From: Sipunculus nudus
Taxonomy: Eukaryota; Annelida; Sipuncula; Golfingiida; Sipunculidae
Direction: 5' to 3'
Length of the DNA: 64,000 nt
Assembly: GCA_026874595.1 (NCBI GenBank)
Contig: CM049307.1
Location: 2,875,579 to 2,939,578 of the forward strand
Positions 1 to 9,399 of the stretch are shown here, in pieces. The translations under genes and the position numbers were made by a program. The stretch's first letter is position 1. The number at the start of each line of letters is the position of its first letter. The notes under the pieces were generated by a model that saw nothing but the letters and a program-made list of their open reading frames with translations, had not been told where the DNA came from and did no database searches.

Positions 1-84
1 ACTGCTCCCTCTCACTTAGGAAGGTTGAGACTTCACACCATTCACTACGACCGACTGCTTCCTCTCACATAGGAAGGTTGAGAT
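1..84. repeat. 53-bp-period local duplication inside the RT relic
   Basis: Bases 1-31 and 54-84 are near-identical (both contain AGGAAGGTTGAGA), differing at a few sites. The duplicated block encodes the 'FLCERKQ' part of the reverse transcriptase on the minus strand, so it is a small tandem duplication inside the dead element or a window-edge effect of a longer array. Confidence 0.7.
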
Positions 85-745
85 TCAGGAGTTAATCTTG
101 CCACAAATATCATAATAGCGAAGTTTATGGACAAGGAGGCTATGGCTCACCTTATCGAAGGCCTTCGAGAAATCAAGGACAGGTAAATCTTCCTGATAGC
201 CATGCTCTAAGACCTCTGGGTTATTGTCCACAAAGCCCAGTAATTGGGTCTCACATGAGTGGCCGCGTCGGAAACCATGTTACTGGGGGCACAGAAAGGA
301 GTGTTGTTCACAATAGTCCATGATGGTGCTGACCACGATGCTTTCTAGGACTTTACAAAGGACACCTGTCAACGAGATGGGGCGGGAGGTCTGGAGCAAC
401 TTCTCTCAAAACACGGACAACAGGTTTTGGTGGGTTTCGCAGTAGTTGTTTTACTCCATATTCGCTAATGCTGATCTATTCGCATAGTGGCTAGTTGGGG
501 ATGAGAGGAGGCATAGGGCATCTTGATTCGAGTTCGTGTATTGAAAAGTCTTGTTTCGTCCTAAAGGCAGATTGGAATTGGTAATTAAGGATCTCTGCCT
601 TAGCTAAATCATGAGTTACTAATTTACCGTCAAGTTTTAGAGGAAAGACTCCAGTGTTTTCCCTCTGTCTCAGTTTGATAAATGAACATAATTTCTTCTA
701 TCAATCCTGTGTAATTCCAGTATTGCCTGCGAATATTTTGCTGGA
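1..745 (-). pseudogene. Non-LTR retrotransposon reverse transcriptase relic (CR1/jockey type)
   Basis: Read on the minus strand, this gives a broken reverse transcriptase of a LINE-like element. From high to low coordinates there is a linker with 'GVFPLKLDGKL' and 'KAEILNYQFQSAF', then 'RPISLTGVLCKVLESIV', then 'HGFRRGHSCETQLLGF', then the catalytic motif A block 'DFSKAFDKVSH' (its Asp at about 172-174), then 'ISTFLCERKQSVVVNG' running off the window start. In-frame stops lie just before HGFRRG, after 'CGKIN', and in the linker. The 5' (right) edge lies near the GGTGGCACCACC palindrome at 770-781. The element probably continues to the left of the window. The order linker-RT without an endonuclease domain in view fits a 5'-truncated copy. 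The clade is not resolved; CR1 or jockey are the best guesses. Confidence 0.85.
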
Positions 746-769
746 GTGTTTCATCAGTTCTTGGGGACT

Positions 770-1365
770 GGTGGCACCACCTAAATTAAAAATTTTTTTT
801 AATTTTTTTCTCTATTTATGAGATCTTCAAAGATGCGGTCGTCCCTTAACAGGGCTTAAATTGTAACCATTGGTCCTAGAATCTTGAAACTTGACATCCA
901 GGGAGATCTGTAAATGTCTACTTGGAAACATGAATTAAAGTCTCTGTTACCCATATTTTCTGAGCTATTGGGCTTTAAAACACTCCTCAGAATAATTGAA
1001 AATTTGATACCAAAGAAGGGCACAAATCATAACCATGGGGCCCAGAATCTTCTAACTTGACATCCTGAGAGTTCCTCAAAAGTTCTCCCCAGAAACCTGA
1101 AATTGGGTCACAGTTAACCAATATTCTCAGAGTTTTGGGGTATGTTTGGACACCTCAGAAATAATGCAAAAAACACACAAATTGCCAGATTCCTCATGAA
1201 AGCCTGGTTGGATTGTCATCAAATTTGTTGTGCTTATGGGTCTTGATGAACATAAGCTAATATGCATCAACAATGATGCCACCTATCTTAATTATTTGTC
1301 TGTGCAAGGACATATTATCAACATGTCAGTCGGCTGAGCGTCATGACCCACGGGTCACTTGTTCT
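770..1365 (+). repeat. Dispersed repeat family M, short copy
   Basis: The block opens at the palindrome GGTGGCACCACC, runs through 'CCCTTAACAGGG', 'AACCATGGGGCCCAGAATCT' and 'CTGAAATTGGGTCAC', and ends with GGCTGAGCGTCATGACCCAC and GGGTCACTTGTTC. The same blocks occur in order in the longer copy at 1890-4013 and, reverse-complemented, at 24075-25110. No coding capacity is seen. This copy lacks the GTCCGTC-rich head. Confidence 0.75.
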
Positions 1366-1415
1366 AGAAATATAACGAAAGTTTAGACGCATTTTCTCAG
1401 AAGACTTTGAAATAT

Positions 1416-1699
1416 CAGGCACGGATCCAGGGGGGGGGGGGGCGCCCCCCTGCTCTCAGTCAAAGAGCGTTTTTTTAGACAAATATTATGCATGAATGGG
1501 AGTTTTTGGGGTCGAGTACCCTCCCCCCCCCCCCGCTCTCAACCAGACTTTTTTTTAGACAAATCTTGTGCATGACAGGGGGTTTTGGTAGTCGAGAACC
1601 CCCCCCCCCCCCCGTTTCAGTCGACGACCTTTTTTATTCCAATTTTTGTGCATGACACCCGTTGACCCCTCCCTGCAAAAAATCATAGATAAGCGCCTG
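1416..1699. mobile_element. G/C-tract MITE with three internal units
   Basis: The left end CAGGCACGGATCCAGG pairs imperfectly with the right end, which read inverted begins CAGGCGCTTATCTATG. The flanks AATAT (1411-1415) and TATAT (1700-1704) are compatible with a 5-bp target duplication. Inside are three related units of roughly 75-85 bp, each containing a CTCTCAG/CTCAAC or TTTCAGTC stretch, a T-run with AGACAAAT (or its remnant), 'TGCATGA' and a C-run. Pure runs: G13 at 1430-1442, C12 at 1523-1534, C15 at 1599-1613. The ends match the better-preserved element at 28362-28558. Confidence 0.55.
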
Positions 1700-1889
1700 T
1701 ATATGCGAAAAGGAGTGTTTTATTACGTAAACCTAATTATGAGCTGTTTCTGTATTAATGAGAATTTTCTCTGTTAAAGTTTATACGCCAGAGTAAGCCA
1801 ACCGAAAATTTTCCCTTTTTGGGCCTATTATCGCCCAAACCCGCCTCGTTCCAGTGTATCTAGGTCACACTTCCGTTTCCTGTAATCAT

Positions 1890-4013
1890 TTTTAGCTCAG
1901 CTGACTTTCAGTCATGCTGGGCTATAGCGATGGGTCTTTGTCCGGCGTCCTTCCGTCTGTCCGTCCGGCCGTCCGGCCGGCCGTCCGTCCGTTAGCAGGG
2001 CACAAATCGTAACCATAGGGGCTAGGGCCATGAACCCTATGCAGTCTTAGAGGTTCTAAAAAGATCTCCTTGCAAACCTGAAATTGGGTCACTGCGACCT
2101 ATATTCTCGAAGTTATGGGGTATGTTTGCACCCCCCAGAAATAATTCTTTTAGCCAAAATTTTCATCCCAAACCTTCCATCTTTCACATACAGCTCACCT
2201 ACTAACAGGGGAAGAACCATAAATATTTTGAGGTCACAAGGTCAAAGGTCAAGGTCACAGAACCAACTTCTTTGAAAAGCCTCAGGATGCATTTTAAGCC
2301 AAACCTTTCATCCCAATTCTTTGATCTTTTACATATAAGTCACCTACTAAGTGGGAGAAGAATCCTATAGATGTTGAGGTCACAAGGTCAAAGGTCAGGG
2401 TCACAGGATCCATTTCTTTGAAAAAGCTGTGGACACATTTTAAGCTAGACCTTTCATTTCAAACCTTTCAGCACTGATATCGCTTCTCTGCCAACAGGGG
2501 AAAAGACCTGTTGATTTTGAGGTCAAAGGTCAAGTTCACAGCACCCTCTTCTTGCGTGGAGTCATTTTCAGCAAACTTTTCAATCTATACTTTCCATCTG
2601 TCATATATGGCTTACCTACCAATAGGAGAAGAAGCCTATTGATGTTGAGTTCAAAAGGTCAAAGGTCAAGGTCACAATATTGTTCTAAATGCTTGTGAAC
2701 ATATTTCAAGTGAACTTGTTCAACCCAAACCTTCAGTCTTTCACATATGCCACATCTATGCATCACTGAATTTGATTCAAACTTCATATTTATAAGTCTT
2801 TTTGCATGAAGAAATAACTAATTGATTTTGAGGTCAGCTGGTCAGGAGGTTAAAGGTTGCAGGTCTAAGTTATTCACTCATTGGTTGCCAAGTAATTTCA
2901 CCCGGCCAGATGTAAGTGGTTAGTAGTTACCCATCATTTAGAAAGAATCCAGTTGATATGTGGGCAAAAGGCCAAGGTCATATGTCAGGGATGTTCACAA
3001 TAACTTATTTTGTAGACCATCTCTATTTTTCTTGTTTTCTTGTATATATAACCATATGGCACTCACAACTGGTACATCTCACTATGTGCCCATAATTGTC
3101 AGTGACACTTGTGATATTTGACTCCCTTTTGTATCAGCTCATGGAGTGATAAGGATATATCATTAGCGCATAACAAAAACACTTGCCGAAATGCTTTGGC
3201 CAGGCATTAAGTCTATGAGAGTTAAGTGTTAAGTTTAGCTGAGCTCTCCACCCTGATCATGCCTTTTGAATTGTTTTGGACATTCATAACTGTTACATTC
3301 TTTGAAGCAATTGCTACAAGTTTAGTGTCTTATTGGAGGATGTGGGACTTGTCAGAAAACCATTATGTCTGCCAGGTAGCCATTTTAGAAATCCTTTTGC
3401 CAGGACAGTTTCTGTGATTTTTTATGAAGTTTTTTTCCCTTTTAGAGGATGTTTGTTGTTCAATTTCCGACCTGTCAGAAATCCAATATGGCCACCAGGA
3501 AGCCATCTTTAAATTCCTTTAGAACATATTATCTCAAGAACTATTAAAGTGAATGCAGTGGGATGTATATTAATGTAATCTTGCATTGGGTCAAAGATTT
3601 CTTAATAAATATGACCATCATTTATGAAAGCTCAGTACAGTTGGCTTGTATTGAATAAAAAATTAATATGGAAGCACCCGTTTCACAATAATTCTTGCAT
3701 GGATTTCCTTGATCTTTTGCTATATTTTGATCTTATATGTGGCCTGTGTGGTATTCCTTTTGAGACTGACAGGTATCGAGCAAGCTGTGGGATAAGTTCC
3801 TGATAGCTCAACAACCATACATTTTGCCTCAGACCATCATTCACTATGTTTTAACCAGACATATATGATAAGAATTTATAGCAATGTAGAAAGTTTAAAC
3901 AAAATTGGCATATAGGTTCTGCAACAATTTTACTAGAAGTTGTGAATTGCAGCCCATGATATCGCAGGTCATGCTTGGCAGCTGAGCGTCATGACCCATG
4001 GGTCACTTGTTTT
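1890..4013 (+). repeat. Dispersed repeat family M, long copy
   Basis: Starts with TTTTTAGCTCAGCTGAC and 'GGGCTATAGCGATGGG', then a GTCC/GGCC-rich head (about 1945-1993), 'AGCAGGGCACAAATCGTAAC', the AGGTCA-bearing tandem units, two 'ATGG..GCCA..GCCAT' segments (about 3360-3390 and 3488-3512), and ends with GGCAGCTGAGCGTCATGACC followed by CATGGGTCACTTGTTTT. GCTCAGCTGA occurs at both ends in inverted orientation, so short terminal inverted repeats are possible. The heading motif resembles repeats I know from bivalves. Short open frames here (for example 2084-2275, 3226-3417) look like chance. Confidence 0.75.
2150..2770 (+). repeat. About five ~125-145-bp tandem units carrying AGGTCA clusters
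   Basis: Within the long family M copy a unit recurs: 'CATCCCAAACCTT..ATCTTTCACATA', then 'CACCTACTAA..GGGGAAGAA', then 'TTGAGGTCACAAGGTCAAAG', then 'TCAAGGTCACA'. Clusters lie at 2230-2260, 2377-2406, 2520-2541 and 2647-2677, with degenerate versions near 2830 and 2963. AGGTCA is the nuclear-receptor half-site. AGGTCAAAGGTCA (for example 2239-2251) is a perfect direct repeat with 1-bp spacing. Binding is not shown, only the match. Confidence 0.7.
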
Positions 4014-4134
4014 CTTCTGGCGTCCGCCATGATGGACGTGTACTCACGCTCTACGCGAATCGTCCACTGTTTTGGTTTGTACAGTCAGGTTTGCCAACTG
4101 AATTGTAAGTAGTGATTCTTTTTCCCTTCCCGCC

Positions 4135-4366
4135 CTGGAGCCCCTCTCATTGTGCTACTTGTGGTTAATAAATCCCTACTTGGGATTCTCACCCCACTTG
4201 TTTCACCTGCCGTTCCCACAATGACATTTGCCGGGGTCCTGCAGATCCCTGCTACTATTGCCCGACCTGATCGTCTGACAAATGGGCCATGTTCCATGCA
4301 TGGTCCCTTTCCCCGGTTGTAGGGGTTCCCCATTCACGGGGATTTATCTGGTCCCGTTGTTCCCAC
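4135..4366 (+). pseudogene. DIRS gag-like Cys/His motif
   Basis: In one plus frame: 'HCATCG', two stops, 'DSHPTCFTCRSHNDICRG', then 'DPCYYCPT', a stop, and 'DKWAMFHAW'. The CxxC / HxxCxxC / C / CxxC spacing followed by a Trp-rich stretch resembles the Cys-rich segment in the first ORF of DIRS elements. The frame ends in a G16 tract at 4367-4382, directly against the MITE. The assignment rests on the spacing and on the RT and recombinase downstream. Confidence 0.55.
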
Positions 4367-4382
4367 GGGGGGGGGGGGGGGG

Positions 4383-5017
4383 ACCAGTCGTTCCGTCACC
4401 ACAGTCATTTCGTCACCAAAGGAAATTGGTGATGAAGTGACCGTCGTAATAAATCAGGCAGGACTTGGTCGGGCACGTCCTTAAAATCAGCAATTCAAAT
4501 TCATAGGGAATGACAGAAGAACAGAATATTGATTGACAGCAGAGTGAAATATGGCTGGGAAAATAGTTACTGCAAAAAACGCGTTTATTCTCTGCAAAGG
4601 CCGTTTAAGATTTTAGAAAGTTCTTTTGGCGACTTGTTTCTCTGTGTCAATTGTGGACGTGGATTTTATTTAACGAAAACACCTGCGTGTGTGAAATAAA
4701 AGAACATTTCAAACGGGTTGCCGTGAGGGAATCGTTTGCGGTGAGCAGTGACGTAAATGGCCCTGAATACCATGGCGGCCAGTTGGCCATGCTGCGCAAT
4801 GTTTGTATTTACATGTAATCCACTCCTTGCATGGTGTATCCTGAGCCATTAAAAGAATCAACAACCAAACTAACTTTTCAGTATAGATATCATTGTGTAT
4901 TTTAATTTTAATTGTAATAGATAACATTTTTTTCATACAAAACATTGGTGGCGAATTGACCATTTGGTACCGCATGTAAATTGGTGACGAAATGACTGTG
5001 GTGACGAATCGACTGGT
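4383..5017. mobile_element. MITE with 37-bp terminal inverted repeats, nested in DIRS
   Basis: Left end 4383-4419 (starts ACCAGTCGTTCCGTCACC) and right end 4981-5017 (inverted, starts ACCAGTCGATTCGTCACC) match over 37 bp with two or so mismatches. The 635-bp interior is AT-rich and has no credible frame. A second inverted copy of the end sequence follows the left end (4425-4443, TTGGTGATGAAGTGACC), forming a short hairpin, and a degenerate one precedes the right end near 4944. The target duplication is unclear because the left flank is a G-run; the right flank begins AT. The superfamily is unknown. Confidence 0.88.
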
Positions 5018-6657
5018 ATCCGTGTTACGTCCCCATCCATTCCACCTGTGAAGTTACTTCCCCGGTAGTTCTACCGCTACGCTAAATATCTTTACTTTCA
5101 TTTCTTGTAAGCGGACGTCTTCCCCTCTTCACTCGGCTTCACATTAGGACCCAAGTCTGCTTATTCCAAATTGAGTAAACTCTCACGTTTTTGCTCTTCA
5201 CTGATGTCGGCTCTAGACGATTCGTCCAGACCCGCGTCCGTTTGTCCGGTTTGCCTTTCCACCCCAGTTCTCTCACCTAGACCGCTGCCCTCCCCGCCGG
5301 CCCCGCCGGCTTCCTTTCTTGTCTACGGAGCCGGCTGTTGCTGTCACCCTGGATTCCTAGGGGCTTCATAGAGCTGAGGTAATTCCGGCCCTCCTGCTTC
5401 CACTTTATTTCAGCCGCCCTCGCTTCCTGTGATTCCGGCTGCTCCGGCAGGCTGTTCTGCGATCCCTGGCCGGCCGTCCACCTTTTTGTTTCAGACCCTG
5501 GATGCTGTGCAGCCTGCGGGCCGGTTCCTGTGGCTTCTCGGCTCGTTCTTGCTCCTGGCCGACCGCGGCTACCTTTTTACCAGCCTCCGGTCGTTCCGGT
5601 GCCCCGGGATTCCTAGGATCCCGCTTCATGGGGTTCTCAGACTTCACCTTCAGCTTCTGCTGCTGATCCCGTCCTGGCTCCAGACCAGTGGTCGGTGATC
5701 GCGCTCCAGCGCCAGGATTGGTCCACGCAGGAGACGCAATTCGACAGTCCTCAGTTCCGTCGGCTACAGCCTCGGACTTCCCCGGCGTCGGCGTCCGGTT
5801 TCTAATTGATTCCGGCCGTTCCTTCCTTAGCCTTCCTCCACACTGCCGGTGTGTATGGACTACACTGTTATTACGGTTGAACTTTAAGGGGAACGCCACG
5901 CCGCCGTCTCGGGATCGATCTGGACCACTACCAGGGCCCCGGTACCGCCCAGATCTAATCAGGCGTGGTCCAGCGGCACCCTCTGGACCTCCCGAGGGTA
6001 CCGGGCATCATGTTTTGATCGTTTGATCCCTTTTCCGGATCATCCGGCCGTTCCTTAGGTGCTCCTGCGTCTAGAGTCCGGGCTGGAATAACCGTTCGCG
6101 GATGGGAATCCCTTCAGTTCTTCATCCGCCTCGATAACTGACCGTCAACTGTCGGATTAAGAGGGGCTCGGCCGTCCGGCGGCGGGGATGGTGACTGATT
6201 TACACTAACCTCCTTGCCGTCTCAACGGCTCCGACCACACTACATGATATCTGTCAAGCGTCAGCCCATGACTGTGCTGAACCCTGGCAGGTTAATTGGC
6301 GTATTGTCGATCTTGTATTTTACTGCGCCTCTCGGCCTGTATCCATTCATTCCGTACCTTGAAACCCGAACTCCGGCTGAATTGGCTGAGCTTTACGCTC
6401 AACCTTTTCCGGGGTATCTTCTGTTTGGCGGCCACCTTAGGCCCCTCTTAGACCGTGCTTTGGATCGTTCAGACCGGCCCGCCCGCTCCCGTTCAGCAAC
6501 TCCTCTTTCGCGCCTGTCTTCCCACATTCTGCGGTCGCGGCCTTCCTGTACGGCCCTCTCATCGGCTCGTCGGGCCCCCGTCGTCCCGTCCTTCTGGCCG
6601 TACCAGTAGTGCACAGCCTTTTCACGGTCGTTCCTCGCGCCGAGGTTCGACCCAGAA
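5018..6657 (+). pseudogene. DIRS first-ORF (gag-like) region, decayed
   Basis: A CpG- and pyrimidine-rich stretch between the Cys motif and the reverse transcriptase, rich in Pro, Ser, Arg and Gly in several frames. Recognisable parts near the end are 'ELAELYAQPFPG' (about 6385-6415) and 'QQLLFRACLPTFCG' followed by a Pro/Arg-rich 'RPSGRTSSAQPF' (about 6495-6625), a layout typical of the DIRS ORF just before RT. Multiple open frames on both strands (for example 5405-5899 minus) come from the base composition and are not separate genes. Confidence 0.5.
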
Positions 6658-7570
6658 ATGTCTCATTTGGTCAGGTTGACGCTCGTCTTAGCGCCCCCTT
6701 TTCCCGATTGGGCGAGCATCACGTCCCATCGTTTAGTTCTCAGCACATTCAAGTTGGGGTTCCGTTTTCCGTTTTTGCACGATCCTCCTGTCACTCTGCA
6801 CCCGTTCTACCTTCAGTCTTACACCGATCCTATCAAATGTCTCACGTTGGAGGAGGCCATTGTGTCTCTGCTCGACAAGGGGGCGTTTCTCGAGGTTCCC
6901 TCTTCCACCCGGGGATTTTCCTCTCGTATTTTGCTGGTTCCGAGACCGCACGGACGGGGGCGCCCGATTATCGATCTCATGTGCCTCTATTCGGTCATTA
7001 ACTCGCCGCCCTTTCGCATGTTCAATATTCATGCGGTTCTCCGCCTTATCAGTCGGAGGGGTTGGGCATTCAAAATATGACCTTACGGATGCTTCTTGTC
7101 ACGTTCCGTTCCATCCGTCGTCCCTACAGTTTCTTAAATTCGCCTACCAGAAATGCGTGTATATATTACGTGCCCTTCCATTTGGGATCAACGTGGGCCC
7201 TGGCATTTTACGCTGCAGGGGATAGCGAAGTCGTCCACATGGTCACTCGTTACCTCCGCTCCCAGGGCCTATCTGTGCTCCCTTACCTAGACGATTGGCT
7301 TGTCCATGCAGCCGATCGCTCTTTCTTTCTGGCGCACCGCTCCCCGGTTCTCGATTACTCGGGAACCTTGGCTTTCTTTTCTCTACAGTGAGGTCCAAGC
7401 TCAATCCCACCCCGTCCTTACGGTTTCTGGGTGTGACTCTCGATTTGCATGAGGGACTGCGTCTCTACCGCACGCATTTGCTCTCAAGCTCAGGACGCAG
7501 ATTCGTTCCTTTCTTGCGTCTCGCTGTCTCGCTTCTCGTGCCGCTGCTTCTTCATGGCAGTCTCAACTAG
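6658..7570 (+). pseudogene. DIRS-type reverse transcriptase
   Basis: RNA-dependent DNA polymerase of the DIRS element. Blocks in order: 'FRFPFLHDPPV', 'CLTLEEAIVSLLDKGAFLEV', 'GRPIIDLMCLYSVINSPPFR', 'RRGWAFKI' up to 7080; then after a frame change 'DLTDASCHVPFHPSS' (motif A Asp) and 'VYILRALPFGINVGPG'; then after another frame change the catalytic 'PYLDDWLVHA' (YLDD at 7284-7295); then 'LGFLFSTVRSKLNPTPSL' and 'RFLGVTLDL'. At least three frame changes and no single open frame make it a pseudogene. Both catalytic Asp motifs are still readable. Confidence 0.88.
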
Positions 7571-8030
7571 GCCGCCGATTTCACTTCGTTTGGTCGGTTA
7601 TATATCCTTCCGGTTCCTTCTCTCCTGCACGCTCCCGGCTTTCTCCATCTCCGTTTGGTTCGTCCTGCGGTCCTCCCGTATCACCGTATGTGGCGGACCC
7701 TTCGCCCCTGACTTCGCCCCCTTTCCCTCGCGTCCGTCTCCCCGACCACATGCCCTCCGTTTGGTCTCACCGACTTCTGTCCGCGTTTCCGGTGCCCCGG
7801 CTCATCCACCGTATCCTCCTCCGTCTGTCCCGTGCGGACCAGACAGATCTCCTCCTCATCCTTCCATCCTGCGACTCCCGGCTTTTCCCTGTGGCGCTCG
7901 ATTTTCTCCCGTCCACCGCTTCTTCTACACTCCAGATCGATCTCCCGTCGTTCCCTCGAGCCCGCCGTACGTTTCGGTCGTGCCCTCGGTGCGCATGCGT
8001 CCTCACATCGGTCATCTCAAGGATCAGGTC
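7571..8030 (+). pseudogene. DIRS RNase H / linker region, probably internally deleted
   Basis: Only about 160 bp separate the end of RT from a segment reading 'LLSAFPVPRLIHRILLRL' and 'TDLLLILPSCDSRLFP', which in DIRS elements lies after RNase H and before the recombinase. A full RNase H needs more space and I cannot find its catalytic Asp blocks, so I infer a deletion. Overlapping Pro/Ser/Arg-rich frames (for example 7449-8105) are composition artefacts or other-frame readings. Confidence 0.45.
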
Positions 8031-9130
8031 CTTTCAAGTCCAGCTGCTCTCCTTGCCTCGGCTCCACGTCGCCTTTCTTCGGACCGCATCTGTGACTCCC
8101 GGTGACGTCTCTTCACAGGTCGGACGTCTGACCACGGGATCTCCTTTAGTTCCGTCGCTTGCGACGCTTTTGGTATTCTTCGGTTATATCCTACAGGATC
8201 AACATTTATCATGACCGTTTATTCGTGGCTATCGTGCCGCCCTGCTGTCGGTCCTCCGTCTGCGGAGTTACGATTGTGTCCTCCGTCATCCGTTGGTGAC
8301 GGATTTATCCTGGGGGTACATGCCCGCGCTTCTCGTCCTCGCTACGTCCCTTCTTCCTGGCGTCTGGACGTTGGCTTACATCACCTCCGAGGATACCCTT
8401 AGGTACCGCTTCGATCGGCGCATCTTCTACATTTGACCAGGGACGCGGTTTCCTCTTTGCTTTTGCATCTGCTGGTCGCCGCTCTGAGCTTCATGCCGTA
8501 GTGGCCGACTCGCACTTTACACTATATTGCGGCCACCGATTCATCGGCCACCTTACCTTTCCCTACGGAATTTATAAGAAGACCCGTCATTCGATGATCC
8601 TCCGTTAACCTGGCACGTTCCGGCCCTCCCTCACAGACGGTACCGTTACGGGGCTAACATTTGCCCTGTTCGTGCTTTCCATTACTCTCTTCAAGCTACT
8701 CATTTTAAAAAAAGGAGGGGGGGGGGGGCGCGCATGATGTTGTTTATTTCAACGAATGTCACCATTTCAAACAAATAAATTAGCCCTATTACCATTAGTG
8801 CATGGCTAAAAGCCATTCTCTCAGCATATGAATCAGCTTCTCCATCAACCTTAGACCAGCTTCAGGTCAAAGCTCATGACATCAGGGCCCTTTCTACATC
8901 ACTGGGCCTTTAATCGGGGATATCCCCAAACCAACTGGTCAAGAAGGCTATTGGAAGTTGCCTTCTACTTTCACCCGCTTATATCTCAAGGATGTCAATT
9001 TACAAGCTTCGGGCCTTTATTCCTTGGGCCCTGTGATTACGGCAGGTGAGGTCCTACAATTCTCCAGTCCGTCCTCGCCTCCTACATCTGTATCGGCAAC
9101 GACGTCTTTGGCTGCTCCATCCCTGCTGTG
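8031..9130 (+). pseudogene. DIRS tyrosine recombinase
   Basis: The integrase-equivalent of DIRS elements, which joins circular DNA intermediates into the genome. N-terminal part: 'FIRGYRAALLSVLRLRSYD' (about 8216-8272). Catalytic part: box I Arg in 'AFASAGRRSELHAV' (Arg codons near 8477-8482), 'ICPVRAFHYSLQ', 'LFISTNVTISNK', 'ISPITISAWLKAILSAYESA', the HxxR motif 'AHDIRALSTSLGL' (HDIR at 8875-8886), and the nucleophile in 'FTRLYLKDVNLQ' (Tyr at 8982-8984), ending 'SLGPVITAGEVL'. The coding sequence ends at a TGA near 9130. Several stops and frame changes; a poly-A/G12 stretch at 8706-8728 lies inside. The R-HxxR-Y set is still legible. Confidence 0.85.
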
Positions 9131-9231
9131 ATGTTCTCCTCATTCCGTCGTTCCAGGTAGGTATCCCCTCCCCAAGGTTTATCTGTTATATTCTCATTAA
9201 TACAGAATCAGCTCACAATTATGTTTACGTA

Positions 9232-9314
9232 ATAACCCCCCCCCCCCCCTTCACACAACAGTTTACTAACAAAACCACCATTCACAGGGAGGGAATGGGG
9301 GGGGGGGGGGTTAT
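9232..9314. repeat. Perfect 18-bp inverted repeat of C14/G14 arms
   Basis: ATAA followed by C14 (9232-9249) is an exact inverted copy of G14 followed by TTAT (9297-9314), with a 47-bp loop. The arms could form a G-rich hairpin or quadruplex/i-motif structures. It lies just beyond the recombinase stop and may belong to the end of the DIRS element or to a tiny foldback insertion. Confidence 0.8.
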
Positions 9315-9399
9315 GGTCCGTAAGTCATACCTTGAGTGGTGTTTACGGTGGAGTGTTTCGTGTTGATGGGACTATATACCTGAACTAATACCTGATTAA

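Larger units (their letters stand above)
4090..9320 (+). mobile_element. DIRS-type tyrosine-recombinase retrotransposon, degenerate
   Basis: A plus-strand element with, in order, a Cys/His-rich gag motif, a proline/serine-rich low-conservation region, a DIRS-type reverse transcriptase with YLDD, a shortened RNase H/linker region, and a tyrosine recombinase in place of a DDE integrase. This order is characteristic of the DIRS order of retrotransposons. The GC- and CpG-rich coding region (5.1-8.7 kb) contrasts with the AT-rich flanks. Every domain is crossed by frameshifts or stops, and a 635-bp MITE interrupts the gag part. I could not find the inverted terminal repeats or the internal complementary region that intact DIRS elements have, so both boundaries are approximate. 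Confidence 0.85.

Noticed and set aside
1945-1995. A promoter or CpG island at the GTCCGTCC tract
   Set aside because: The same tract occurs as the head of dispersed repeats at several places, so it is part of the repeat.
5405-6026. Long frames on both strands in GC-rich DNA
   Set aside because: GC-rich DNA lacks stops by composition; position and order fit the decayed gag-like region of the DIRS element.
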